64,000 bases of DNA from the NCBI GenBank assembly GCA_001898935.1, contig MKVT01000034.1, positions 62,001 to 126,000 of the forward strand. The letters are read 5' to 3'. Under the pieces are notes generated by a model that searched no databases, was not told the DNA's origin, and saw nothing but the letters and a program-made list of their open reading frames with translations. A program made the translations under genes and the position numbers. Source of the DNA: Paludibacter sp. 47-17 (GTDB lineage Bacteria > Bacteroidota > Bacteroidia > Bacteroidales > Paludibacteraceae). Positions 9,727-17,780 of the stretch are shown in pieces (position 1 is the stretch's first letter; every line of letters begins with the position of its first letter).

Positions 9727-12700
9727 TTAAAGTCCGAGTGTTATTCCTAATGTCATATCTTTTGAACGGGGAGTCTGGCCAAAGTCTTTACTGATCCCCA
9801 GGTTGCCGTAACCTACTTCGGGATCCACACCGGTATACCGGGTAAGCACCAGCAGGTTGTTGAAGGTCAGGTAGAAGCTTAGCCTGTCGATATGAAGCTT
9901 CTGCAGCAATTCTTTGGGAACTGTGTAATTAAAGGTAAGGTACTTAAAGCGGAGAAACGAACCGTCCTCTACAAAACGGTCGCTGCCGAGCCAGTTGTAC
10001 CCGTAGTTGAACAAAGCTCTCGGGATGCTGGTTTCGTCACCATCCTTGCGCCAGCGGTAATTCACCGCGATGCTCTGGTTATTGGTGGAATGCATGTTTT
10101 CGGCCATCATCCGGGCGGCGTTGATAATTTTGTTTCCAACTCTGAAGTTGAAAAAGGCAGTGAGCGATAGATTTTTAAACCTGAAAGTAGGACCGAATCC
10201 ACCGTTAAACAAGGGATTCGAATTCCCCAGGTATACAATATCGAGTTCATCGATGCTTCCGTCGTGATTGATGTCCTCGTACTTGGCATCGCCGCCGCGA
10301 AACTCATACTCGTTGGTACGGCCGTGGGCAAATACCATCGGAAGGGGTTCGCCTAATTCGTCGACAATTACTTTCCCGTTTCTGTTGCGTGCCACAGGCG
10401 CATCTTCCTGTGTGCCGGGTTTGTATTTATCGTACTGGTATACACCTTTATACCGGAATCCGTAAATCGAACCAAAGGAATTATCTTCCTGTATACGGGT
10501 CAGGTAAGTGCCGTTTTCGTAGTCGTATTCGGCATTGATCCCGTTCAGAATCGATTCTTTCAGTTGAACGATCCGGTTCACCGAATTGGCAATATTGAAC
10601 CGGAAATCGACACTGAAATCCTTGGTCTTAAACAGGCGATTGGCGAATAAATTGATTTCCCATCCGTTGTTGTCCATTACGCCGGCATTCTGATAACTCA
10701 ACACCGTAAATCCCGATGAGTTGGGAATCCGCACATCTTTAAACAACAAATCGCGGGTACGCTTGGTGTACACATTGATGTCGGCCTGAAACCTATCGTC
10801 GAACAATCCGATATCGAGACCATAATTGAAAGAGGAGGTGGTTTCCCACTTCAATCCTTTCAACTGCAAGGATACGGGACGTTGCGATGTTAAGTCGATA
10901 TAACTGTCGAAGTCGCCGTACCGGCTGAAGTGGAGGTATTCGTACGAAGGTTGATTACCCGCCAGTCCCCATCCCGGACGGAATGCCAGCATGCTGATCC
11001 AGGGATATTTTTCTTTGATAAAGTCTTCGTCGGAGGCAATCCACTTCAGTGAAATACCGGGGAAGTTTCCGAACTTCATCCCATCGCCGAATTTAGTACT
11101 TCCATCGCGGCGAAAAGTGGCCGAGAATATATATTTCGACTGGTACGAATAATGCGTACGTGCCATCACCCCCATACTTCTCCAGTGGGCCCTGCTTGTG
11201 AACTCGTTGGCCAGGTAGGCCGGCGAAGAGGCATCGGGAGATGTTGCCGAAGGCAAACTATACGATACGATACCCTGGTAGGTCGATCGCCCCTCGGTGG
11301 TTTGGAGCGAACCATACAGGGTGAGGCTATGGTCGGTATTGTCGAATTTCGGAACCCAGAGTAAGTTATTGTCGGTCTGAATAGTGATAGCTTCGTTGTC
11401 GCCGGCGTCGGCACGGTTGAAGCGGCTGTCGGCCCAGGGATAATTATTTACGGTGCTGGGAAGAAATTTGGTTGTTTTATCATTGTTGATATCGAACGAA
11501 ACATACATGCTGTAACGCAGGGTTTCTTCGTTCGGATCCCGGAAATCGTATTGCAGGCGGAACGTAGGAAGTATCCTGAAATTTTTGACTTCATTTTTTG
11601 CCAGCATGGCCAATGCCACGGGGTTGACCAGGTATTTCTGATCGGGATGTAAACGGGATGTTTCAGGAATATTGTAATACTCATCGGTCATCGTTCCGTC
11701 CAGCGTATGCCGGAAAATGGCAGCATTGGGCATTTTGCGGTATGCAATTCCCAGGATCGACAGATCTTCGTTCGGACTGTTGTTCCTTCCAAAATCATAC
11801 ACATAATTTCGCTGGTTTTTCGAATAGGTATACGACAGTTCGGAGGTGAACTTCAACCGGTCGGAAACGCGGTATTCGAGGTAGGCCCGCGACGACAAGC
11901 GATCGTAAAGCTGCCCGATTACAGTTCCGTTCTGTGTCATAATACCTCCCGAGATCCGGTAAGTAGCCCGTTCATCTCCTCCCGAAAGGGTGATGTAATG
12001 GTCGTTGATATTTCCAATCTGCGTAACGGCGTCGACCCAATCGGTGTTTTTATTGAAGTTGTGGTACTCCGAAAATGATTTATTATACTTGTATTCCTCA
12101 TAGTTAGCGGCATTTTCGTCCTGGTAGGGATTGAAAAACGCCTGTTTCATCAACATGGTATAGTCGTCGCCATTGAGCATGTTAAGTCCGCGGGGCTGAA
12201 TGGTACCGGTGTAGCGATACGAATATTCGATTTTGGTGGGACCTGTATAGCCGCGTTTGGTAGTGATCATAATTACCCCGTTGGCTCCTTTTGAACCCCA
12301 TACTGCCGAAGCTGCCGCATCTTTTAATACCGATATTTCCTGAATATCGTCGGGATTAATACTTAATAAATTGGCGTATTGTTCCTGGTTGGAGTTGGCA
12401 TAGTCGAAACTCTGATCGACCTGCATTTCGTAAGGCACTCCGTTGAGTACAATAAGTGGCTGGTTGTTCCCATTGATGGAGCTGGCTCCACGAATACGCA
12501 TACTGGTTCCACTTCCCGGATCACCCGAATTGGCCACGATATCGAGCCCGGCAATTCGTCCCTGTAAGGCTTCATCAATCGACGAAACCTGAATTCCTTC
12601 CACTTCCTTCATCTCGATGGTTTGAACCGCAGTAGCCAGCTCCCGCTTCGGAATACTGAAGCCGCCTTCGGTTTGCCTGCGCTGAGCGGTAACCGTTACG

Positions 12701-13038
12701 TCCCTTATTTGCTGGGTAATTTCGTTCAATTCGACATTAATAACACCGGCAGTACCAATCTTACGTTCTTGCTTGGTGTAGCCTACATAGCTGAATGTGA
12801 GACGGTTGTCGTTGCTCTTAATTTTCAACACATATTTACCGTCAAAATCAGTGACAGTTCCACTGATTACCCGGTTGTTGGCATCCACCTCGGTGACATT
12901 TACGCCGATCAGCGGATAACCGTCGTTTTTGGAGCTGATGGTTCCCTGAACTACCCGTTGGGCAAAAGCCGGCAGGGTAGAAGCAAAAAACACCAGCAGC
13001 AGGATAAGTTTATAGCTTGATTTCATGTTGTACTTCAA
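9727..13038 (-). CDS. SusC/RagA-family TonB-linked outer-membrane transporter (first of the operon)
   Basis: A 1103-residue TonB-dependent transporter, partner of the SusD encoded 15 bases downstream. A Sec signal peptide ends at LPAFAQ. A carboxypeptidase-D-like domain follows (RVVQGTISSKNDGYPLIGVN), then the linker DVTVTAQRR and a plug domain with RIRGASSINGNNQPLIVLNG and SKGANGVIMITTKRG. The rest is beta-barrel, ending MTLGITLGL. Starts at 13038 and at 13026 (MKSSYK) are both acceptable; both keep the signal peptide. Compared with the operon's other SusC, the region before the plug is of ordinary length and no extra N-terminal signalling domain is present, so no direct sigma/anti-sigma signalling is expected from the protein itself. 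Confidence 0.95.
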   Translation of the reverse strand: MKYNMKSSYKLILLLVFFASTLPAFAQRVVQGTISSKNDGYPLIGVNVTEVDANNRVISGTVTDFDGKYVLKIKSNDNRLTFSYVGYTKQERKIGTAGVINVELNEITQQIRDVTVTAQRRQTEGGFSIPKRELATAVQTIEMKEVEGIQVSSIDEALQGRIAGLDIVANSGDPGSGTSMRIRGASSINGNNQPLIVLNGVPYEMQVDQSFDYANSNQEQYANLLSINPDDIQEISVLKDAAASAVWGSKGANGVIMITTKRGYTGPTKIEYSYRYTGTIQPRGLNMLNGDDYTMLMKQAFFNPYQDENAANYEEYKYNKSFSEYHNFNKNTDWVDAVTQIGNINDHYITLSGGDERATYRISGGIMTQNGTVIGQLYDRLSSRAYLEYRVSDRLKFTSELSYTYSKNQRNYVYDFGRNNSPNEDLSILGIAYRKMPNAAIFRHTLDGTMTDEYYNIPETSRLHPDQKYLVNPVALAMLAKNEVKNFRILPTFRLQYDFRDPNEETLRYSMYVSFDINNDKTTKFLPSTVNNYPWADSRFNRADAGDNEAITIQTDNNLLWVPKFDNTDHSLTLYGSLQTTEGRSTYQGIVSYSLPSATSPDASSPAYLANEFTSRAHWRSMGVMARTHYSYQSKYIFSATFRRDGSTKFGDGMKFGNFPGISLKWIASDEDFIKEKYPWISMLAFRPGWGLAGNQPSYEYLHFSRYGDFDSYIDLTSQRPVSLQLKGLKWETTSSFNYGLDIGLFDDRFQADINVYTKRTRDLLFKDVRIPNSSGFTVLSYQNAGVMDNNGWEINLFANRLFKTKDFSVDFRFNIANSVNRIVQLKESILNGINAEYDYENGTYLTRIQEDNSFGSIYGFRYKGVYQYDKYKPGTQEDAPVARNRNGKVIVDELGEPLPMVFAHGRTNEYEFRGGDAKYEDINHDGSIDELDIVYLGNSNPLFNGGFGPTFRFKNLSLTAFFNFRVGNKIINAARMMAENMHSTNNQSIAVNYRWRKDGDETSIPRALFNYGYNWLGSDRFVEDGSFLRFKYLTFNYTVPKELLQKLHIDRLSFYLTFNNLLVLTRYTGVDPEVGYGNLGISKDFGQTPRSKDMTLGITLGL

Positions 13039-13053
13039 TTTACAGGGAGTTGA

Positions 13054-15639
13054 TTATTCAAAAGTTAGCACCGCGTCAATCTGATGAACGACAGCCGTGG
13101 AAGAGGTCAGAATCGATGAAGTGCTGTATTCCGAACCTGTTCCTGTTCCATCAGGGTTTTTAAACGACGACGGTCGGTTGTTGAACACATAATCCCGTGT
13201 CATGATATTATAAAGGTTCTTGCTTTTCACCACATGCGCAGTTTTGTTTTGCTCGGTAACCAGGGTCAGATCGCCGCCGTTACTTACAATCCCTATTTTG
13301 TAGTATTTATTTTTAAAGGTATTGAAATGGGTGGACTTATCGTCGAGTTTGATGGTAGCCGACTGGTACAACCGGTTTTGAGCAATCTTATCGACAAATA
13401 CCGAATTATCCTGGAAATGATACCGCACAAAACGTTCGAGTCGAAGAATTTCGGCCTGACGCGCAGTTTCGTCGGTCATATCGTTGATACCTACAATATT
13501 GCCCTGCGAATCCCAGGGTTTGATGATTCCTTGTCCGATGGCATCGGCAATAGCTTCATTAGTAGGCACGTAGACGGTATAGTTAAAAGTGTTGAAAAAT
13601 TTTATATTGTAATCGATCCCGAAGAAATTGGTTTTGTTGACAAATACGACCGATTTGCTCGTGGCCGGAAATCCCGACAGTAAGGCAAAAAACGAACTGA
13701 ATTCGGGGGTTTCGCTCAGCACTTTGTACACCGATTGCTGAGGCGCCTGGATGGGACGATCGATGAAATAGGTTTTTCCGTTCGACTGATTATACGACCT
13801 GGTGGCATTAACGGTTTCCTGCAAACTGATATTACCTCCGGCCTGAATTTTCAGGTTTTCGTTGCTGCCGCTTACCTTCAGGGCTACATTTCCTTTGGTG
13901 ATGTAATATTCGCGCCCGGTTTCAACACCGCCGACTACGACATGCGAATTCAACATGTCGAGCATCCGGTTGCGAAGAAAAGACTCCGAGGTAATGCTGC
14001 CGATCGAATCCCCGAAAGTATTGGTTGCTTTGTCGTATTTGTGCACAGTGGCGTTCACCGCGTTGGTACGCGAATTAAACCAGAAACGCAAGCCTCCTAT
14101 CACATCTTTTCCTACCGATATAGGATCGATATAGTTTTTGAAATACTCGTCGGTAGGAACAAAAAAACTATACACGCTTACCAGGGAATTTAAATACAAA
14201 CGGAAGTCGTTTTGAGTAATCGCCCAGCGCCATACCTTGGTTTTGTTCACATTCGACACATCATTGGCGCTCAACAATACCGGACCATATACCGAAATAT
14301 AATCATCGGGCGGATATACCTTATTGGTTTCGTATACGACACCGTTAGTGCCTATGTAAGTGCGTACTATATCGGCCTCTTTGACAGGTAATACGGAGTT
14401 ATCTTCGTCCACCATGGTCGCAAAACGGCTGGGAACCGACTCGATAAATGAAGTGCGCATGTGCCGCTTGATAAGCGAAGGTAAAATATCGTTCGGAATA
14501 CTGTCCCAGCTTTTAAACCGGTCTTTCAGCACTGCTCCCGAACCCGAATTCAGGTACTGATTCATGGCTTCGTTGGTAGGTACAAACATAGCAGCCATAT
14601 CCGATTGCAGGGCGTGACCCTGAGCCAGCCGGATATACGAATTCCATCCCGGATCGAAGGGCAACAACATATCGGTAGGAACCGCCTGCCCCGAAGGATA
14701 ACGATTTATTCCTCCGATACGTGCAAAGTAGCGTTTTACAAAAATCGAGTCGCCAAACGAAGGATTTAGCTGGCGGTAACGAATGGTGTTCTCGCTATCG
14801 AAATAAGGAGCGCAAAACCGGTTCATTACATCGGCAAAAATGGATGTGTTACTGTTCGTACCTATATATTCGGCCATATTGACCGGCGGAATCATAACCT
14901 TTTCAAGAATATTCAGATAACCGTTCTTACACGTAATATCTTTCTTGATAATTTTTATCCCGAAAAGGTGGGCATCGTTTTCCTTCCGGGTAAGGCCGGT
15001 GATAATTTTAAAATCGTTATCACTGATCATGTTCTGAACCATATGCGGTTCGGTGAAATACATTAAGGTAAGAGGAGTGTTGTCCTTTAATATATAAAGA
15101 CCTTTATCGCGGTAATAATCCCAGTAGCGTGTTTTCGGCAATTGAGTCCCCTTGTCGAAAGGGAGGGTGTCGAGTACCGATACCGAAGTCTGCCTGCGCA
15201 TGGCAGCTCCTTCACGCAGGCCGTTGTTGTTGAAATTGGCCAGCATGTCGACCAGATAAGCGTTGCTGATCATGCCGAAATTCAGGATCAGGCTTTTCTG
15301 AGCATACGACAAATCCTCGTACTTGCGAACACCCCAGGGATTGTTTTTGTAAAATTCGTTGAATGCCGAATCGGTGGCAACAAACAAGGTATTACTACCT
15401 GTTTTGCTTAATACCTCCACATAATCGAAATCTTCCACCATCCGCAAATAGGTGGTGAACCGGCCATCGGTTCGGAGATAATCGTAAATGCTGGCACCCA
15501 ACCAGTCGGGCTCTTTGTCGTCGAGCGGATACTGATCGCAGGAGCTTAACATCAACCCGCACAGTAATGCTACCATCCACAAAGTCCTGCTCCGGAAAGT
15601 TGGAAAGGTTTTGAATGATTTTCTCATGGTATTGATCAT
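13054..15639 (-). CDS. large multi-FAS1-domain surface lipoprotein, first gene of the SusCD operon
   Basis: An 861-residue lipoprotein with lipobox LMLSSC followed by DQYPLDDKEPDW. I read four FAS1-like modules in tandem: about 45-260 (NTLFVATDSAFNEFYK), 265-470 (AAMFVPTNEAMNQYLN), 470-650 (YSFFVPTDEYFKNYID) and 650-861 (YTVYVPTNEAIADAIG). The third and fourth end in motifs such as GKTYFIDRPI and AVVHQIDAVLTF. The repeated F/YVPTxEA element is the FAS1 H1 region; domain edges are approximate. Starts at 15639 and 15627 (MRKSFK) are both possible. As first gene of the operon it sits directly behind a promoter/hairpin element (15662-15695). Probably a long adhesive or ligand-binding surface protein; what it binds is unknown. 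Confidence 0.86.
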   Translation of the reverse strand: MINTMRKSFKTFPTFRSRTLWMVALLCGLMLSSCDQYPLDDKEPDWLGASIYDYLRTDGRFTTYLRMVEDFDYVEVLSKTGSNTLFVATDSAFNEFYKNNPWGVRKYEDLSYAQKSLILNFGMISNAYLVDMLANFNNNGLREGAAMRRQTSVSVLDTLPFDKGTQLPKTRYWDYYRDKGLYILKDNTPLTLMYFTEPHMVQNMISDNDFKIITGLTRKENDAHLFGIKIIKKDITCKNGYLNILEKVMIPPVNMAEYIGTNSNTSIFADVMNRFCAPYFDSENTIRYRQLNPSFGDSIFVKRYFARIGGINRYPSGQAVPTDMLLPFDPGWNSYIRLAQGHALQSDMAAMFVPTNEAMNQYLNSGSGAVLKDRFKSWDSIPNDILPSLIKRHMRTSFIESVPSRFATMVDEDNSVLPVKEADIVRTYIGTNGVVYETNKVYPPDDYISVYGPVLLSANDVSNVNKTKVWRWAITQNDFRLYLNSLVSVYSFFVPTDEYFKNYIDPISVGKDVIGGLRFWFNSRTNAVNATVHKYDKATNTFGDSIGSITSESFLRNRMLDMLNSHVVVGGVETGREYYITKGNVALKVSGSNENLKIQAGGNISLQETVNATRSYNQSNGKTYFIDRPIQAPQQSVYKVLSETPEFSSFFALLSGFPATSKSVVFVNKTNFFGIDYNIKFFNTFNYTVYVPTNEAIADAIGQGIIKPWDSQGNIVGINDMTDETARQAEILRLERFVRYHFQDNSVFVDKIAQNRLYQSATIKLDDKSTHFNTFKNKYYKIGIVSNGGDLTLVTEQNKTAHVVKSKNLYNIMTRDYVFNNRPSSFKNPDGTGTGSEYSTSSILTSSTAVVHQIDAVLTFE

Positions 15640-15661
15640 TTTTGTATAAATTCAAAAAAAA

Positions 15662-15687
15662 CGGAAGCTTTCTAAAAAAAGCTTCCG
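15662..15687 (-). terminator. rho-independent terminator after the 15753-16394 gene
   Basis: A perfect 10-base-pair stem (15662-15671 with 15678-15687, CGGAAGCTTT and its complement) with a six-base loop. Read on the minus strand it is followed at once by eight T residues (15653-15660 on plus are A). It lies 65 bases beyond the stop of the SDR-like gene, so it should end that transcript. It also lies between the -7 box and the start codon of the SusCD operon; see findings. Confidence 0.8.
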
Positions 15688-15695
15688 CAAAAGTA
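15688..15695 (-). promoter_or_regulatory. -7 box TACTTTTG of the FAS1/SusCD operon
   Basis: Minus-strand TACTTTTG matches the Bacteroidetes -7 consensus TAnnTTTG and abuts the terminator stem directly downstream. The predicted transcription start would fall inside the first stem arm, about 45 bases before the ATG. No convincing -33 TTTG at the usual spacing was found. Confidence 0.5.
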
Positions 15696-15752
15696 CTGAA
15701 TTGCCGGCCAAAACAGGGAGGACATTTGTATCAATATGGTGGATTGTTTGTG

Positions 15753-16394
15753 TTAACGGACCATTTGAGAGTAATGTGCGACGGTAACTCCTTGCGCCTG
15801 CTGTTTGGCGTCTCTGATCATGGCTCTTGCCACTAATTCCGCCCGGATGGGCTTGTAATCGGGTGGGAATAAGAACGTAAGCAACGGAACTATCCAGCTC
15901 GAAATGATCTCGGCTATCCGAATTTCGTTGCGTTTACCCAGCAAAAGCGAAGGACGATACAGTACGATTCGGGCTAGCTTGGCTTTGCTTACAGCTTCTT
16001 CGGTTTCTCCCTTTATTTTTAAGTAAAAATTATTACTTTTAACCGATGCTCCTACCGACGACACCAAATGAAAACTGCGCACTCCTGCCTCTGCACTTAG
16101 TTGCGCCAGTGTAACCGGTATGTCGAAATCGATTTTCCGGTATTCGGCCAGATCGGGAGTCTTCTTCCGGGTAGTACCAACGGCGCAAAAAACAGTATCG
16201 CAACCGGCCAGTGCACCGGCAATAGCTTGACGGTCGGTAAATGCCAGCTGTATCACTTTAATACGTGCATCATTGGTCGGCAGAGGCCTGCGAACCAATA
16301 CCCTGATTTCTTCCACCGATTCGTCGGCAGTTAGTTGCAGGAGCAACTGTCCTCCGATAAGACCGGTGGCTCCTGCAAGCGCTACTTTTTTCAT
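15753..16394 (-). CDS. NAD(P)H-binding SDR-like oxidoreductase (atypical, YwnB/HTATIP2-type)
   Basis: A 213-residue Rossmann protein. KKVALAGATGLIGGQLL at the N-terminus is the glycine-rich nucleotide-binding motif (GATGLIGG) of atypical short-chain dehydrogenases. LVRRPLP after the second strand fits NADP(H) binding, and FHLVSSVGASVKSNNFYLKIKGETEE carries the serine and the Y-x-x-x-K-like pair (YLKIK) of the family. Such proteins are NAD(P)H-dependent reductases or sensors of unknown substrate. It starts one base after the stop of the PhnB-like gene, so the two are co-transcribed; a strong terminator follows. A specific reaction cannot be assigned. Confidence 0.8.
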   Translation of the reverse strand: MKKVALAGATGLIGGQLLLQLTADESVEEIRVLVRRPLPTNDARIKVIQLAFTDRQAIAGALAGCDTVFCAVGTTRKKTPDLAEYRKIDFDIPVTLAQLSAEAGVRSFHLVSSVGASVKSNNFYLKIKGETEEAVSKAKLARIVLYRPSLLLGKRNEIRIAEIISSWIVPLLTFLFPPDYKPIRAELVARAMIRDAKQQAQGVTVAHYSQMVR

Positions 16395-16395
16395 C

Positions 16396-16833
16396 TCAGT
16401 GGCCTGCTACGTTAATCATCCAGTGAATCCCGAATTTATCGGCAAAAGCTCCGTAGTAGTCGCCCCAGAACATATCCTGCATGGCTTGTTCCACTTCTCC
16501 GCCTGCCGATAGGGCCTCGAACAACCGGTCGGCTTCTTCACGGGTGTCGGGCATAAGCATAATGTTTACATTGTTGCCTTCCACCACTTTGGTCCCGGTA
16601 AAGGCCGGCACATCGCTTCCCATCAGGATATGCGAATTGTCGAGTATGGGCAGCATGGTATGCATGACCAGGTTTTTGACCTCTTCGGGCAACTGCTGGC
16701 CGCTGCCGTCGTCGGGAACATCGCCGTAACGCATGATCTGCAGCTCGTAGGCCGGATTAAATACTGTTTTGTAGAACTGAAAAGCTTCTTCGGTCGAAGA
16801 AGTAAAATTGAGGTAAGATGCAACTTGTGACAT
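16396..16833 (-). CDS. VOC-superfamily PhnB-like protein
   Basis: A 145-residue protein of the glyoxalase/VOC fold, PhnB/YjdN-like. The N-terminal YLNFTSSTEEAFQFYKTVF is the typical beta-alpha start (predicted ligand-binding module), and the C-terminal DMFWGDYYGAFADKFGIHW is the family's closing motif (W-G-D/x-Y-G-x-x-x-D-x-F-G-x-x-W). The start at 16833 is chosen because a TAnnTTTG box (16870-16877) lies just upstream; extending the frame further would cross both that promoter and the mazG promoter. Substrate unknown; members are often annotated as 3-demethylubiquinone methyltransferase-like or metal-dependent lyases without proof. Forms an operon with the SDR-like gene. Confidence 0.85.
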   Translation of the reverse strand: MSQVASYLNFTSSTEEAFQFYKTVFNPAYELQIMRYGDVPDDGSGQQLPEEVKNLVMHTMLPILDNSHILMGSDVPAFTGTKVVEGNNVNIMLMPDTREEADRLFEALSAGGEVEQAMQDMFWGDYYGAFADKFGIHWMINVAGH

Positions 16834-16869
16834 AGTATGAATTTTTAAAAAAGTAAAACAGTAATCTAA

Positions 16870-16877
16870 CAAAGTTA
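16870..16877 (-). promoter_or_regulatory. -7 box TAACTTTG for the PhnB-like/SDR-like pair
   Basis: Minus-strand TAACTTTG, 36 bases before the start at 16833, matches TAnnTTTG. It is divergent from the mazG promoter. Confidence 0.5.
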
Positions 16878-16947
16878 AAAGATATTTGTTTAAACGACCA
16901 TAGCCCGGATTTGTAAAAGTACACCGTCCCCCGATCGATTTTTTTTG

Positions 16948-16955
16948 TACTTTTG
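16948..16955 (+). promoter_or_regulatory. -7 box TACTTTTG of mazG
   Basis: TACTTTTG followed by CATG, 32 bases before the mazG ATG. It matches TAnnTTTG and is preceded by a T-tract. Confidence 0.55.
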
Positions 16956-16986
16956 CATGTCTGTTTTCCAATAAAAAATTCAGTAA

Positions 16987-17769
16987 ATGCATACAATAGA
17001 AGAAAAAAAAGAGCAATTTGAGCGCCTGCTGGGCATTATGGCCGATCTGCGCCGGCAATGTCCCTGGGATAAAGAACAAACCTTCGAAAGCTTACGTACG
17101 CTGACCATCGAAGAAACCTACGAACTGGCCGACGCCATTCTCAACAACAATAAAAAAGAAATCAGCAAAGAGCTGGGCGATTTATTGCTTCACGTGGTGT
17201 TTTATGCCCAGATGGGCAGCGAAACCGGCGATTTCGATATGTACGTGGTGATGAAAAACCTTTGCGAGAAATTAATTTTCCGGCATCCTCACATTTATGG
17301 CGAAGTACAGGCCGATAATCCGGAGAAAGTGATGCAAAACTGGGAGGATCTCAAATTAAAGGAGAAAGGCGGAAATCGTTCGGTACTGGCCGGTGTTCCG
17401 ATGTCGCTTCCGGCTATGATAAAGGCCTATCGGGTGCAGGATAAAGCCCGCAACGTGGGATTCGACTGGGAAGAACGGAGCCAGGTGTGGGATAAGGTGC
17501 GCGAAGAGCTGGGCGAATTGCAGACCGAAATTGATAGCATGGATCACGACCGTATGGAAGCCGAATTTGGCGATTTGTTTTTCAGCCTGATCAATGCGGC
17601 GCGATTATACAAAATAAATCCCGAAAATGCTCTCGAACGTACCAACCGGAAGTTTATCAGGCGATTCAACTACCTGGAGTCACAAACGATCGCTCAGGGG
17701 CTCGACCTCAAACGGATGTCGCTGGCCGAGATGGACGTAATCTGGAACGAAGCGAAACAACAGGAGTAA
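16987..17769 (+). CDS. mazG: MazG-type nucleoside triphosphate pyrophosphohydrolase
   Basis: Hydrolyses (deoxy)nucleoside triphosphates to monophosphate and pyrophosphate, cleaning the nucleotide pool. The 260-residue length equals that of two-domain MazG enzymes. RQCPWDKEQT (about 23-32) is the family opening. The metal-binding helices carry E42-E43-T-Y-E46 and E62-L-G-D65. The second domain repeats the pattern with REELGELQTEID and EAEFGDLFFSLIN. Both metal-binding sets look intact. It has its own promoter and is followed after 11 bases by the DPP III gene on the same strand, so read-through is likely. Confidence 0.95.
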   Translation: MHTIEEKKEQFERLLGIMADLRRQCPWDKEQTFESLRTLTIEETYELADAILNNNKKEISKELGDLLLHVVFYAQMGSETGDFDMYVVMKNLCEKLIFRHPHIYGEVQADNPEKVMQNWEDLKLKEKGGNRSVLAGVPMSLPAMIKAYRVQDKARNVGFDWEERSQVWDKVREELGELQTEIDSMDHDRMEAEFGDLFFSLINAARLYKINPENALERTNRKFIRRFNYLESQTIAQGLDLKRMSLAEMDVIWNEAKQQE

Positions 17770-17780
17770 ATAATATTAAT

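Noticed and set aside
16834-17079. N-terminal extension of the PhnB-like frame up to 17079
   Set aside because: It would cross its own -7 box and the mazG promoter, and the added residues do not resemble the family; the start at 16833 is used.
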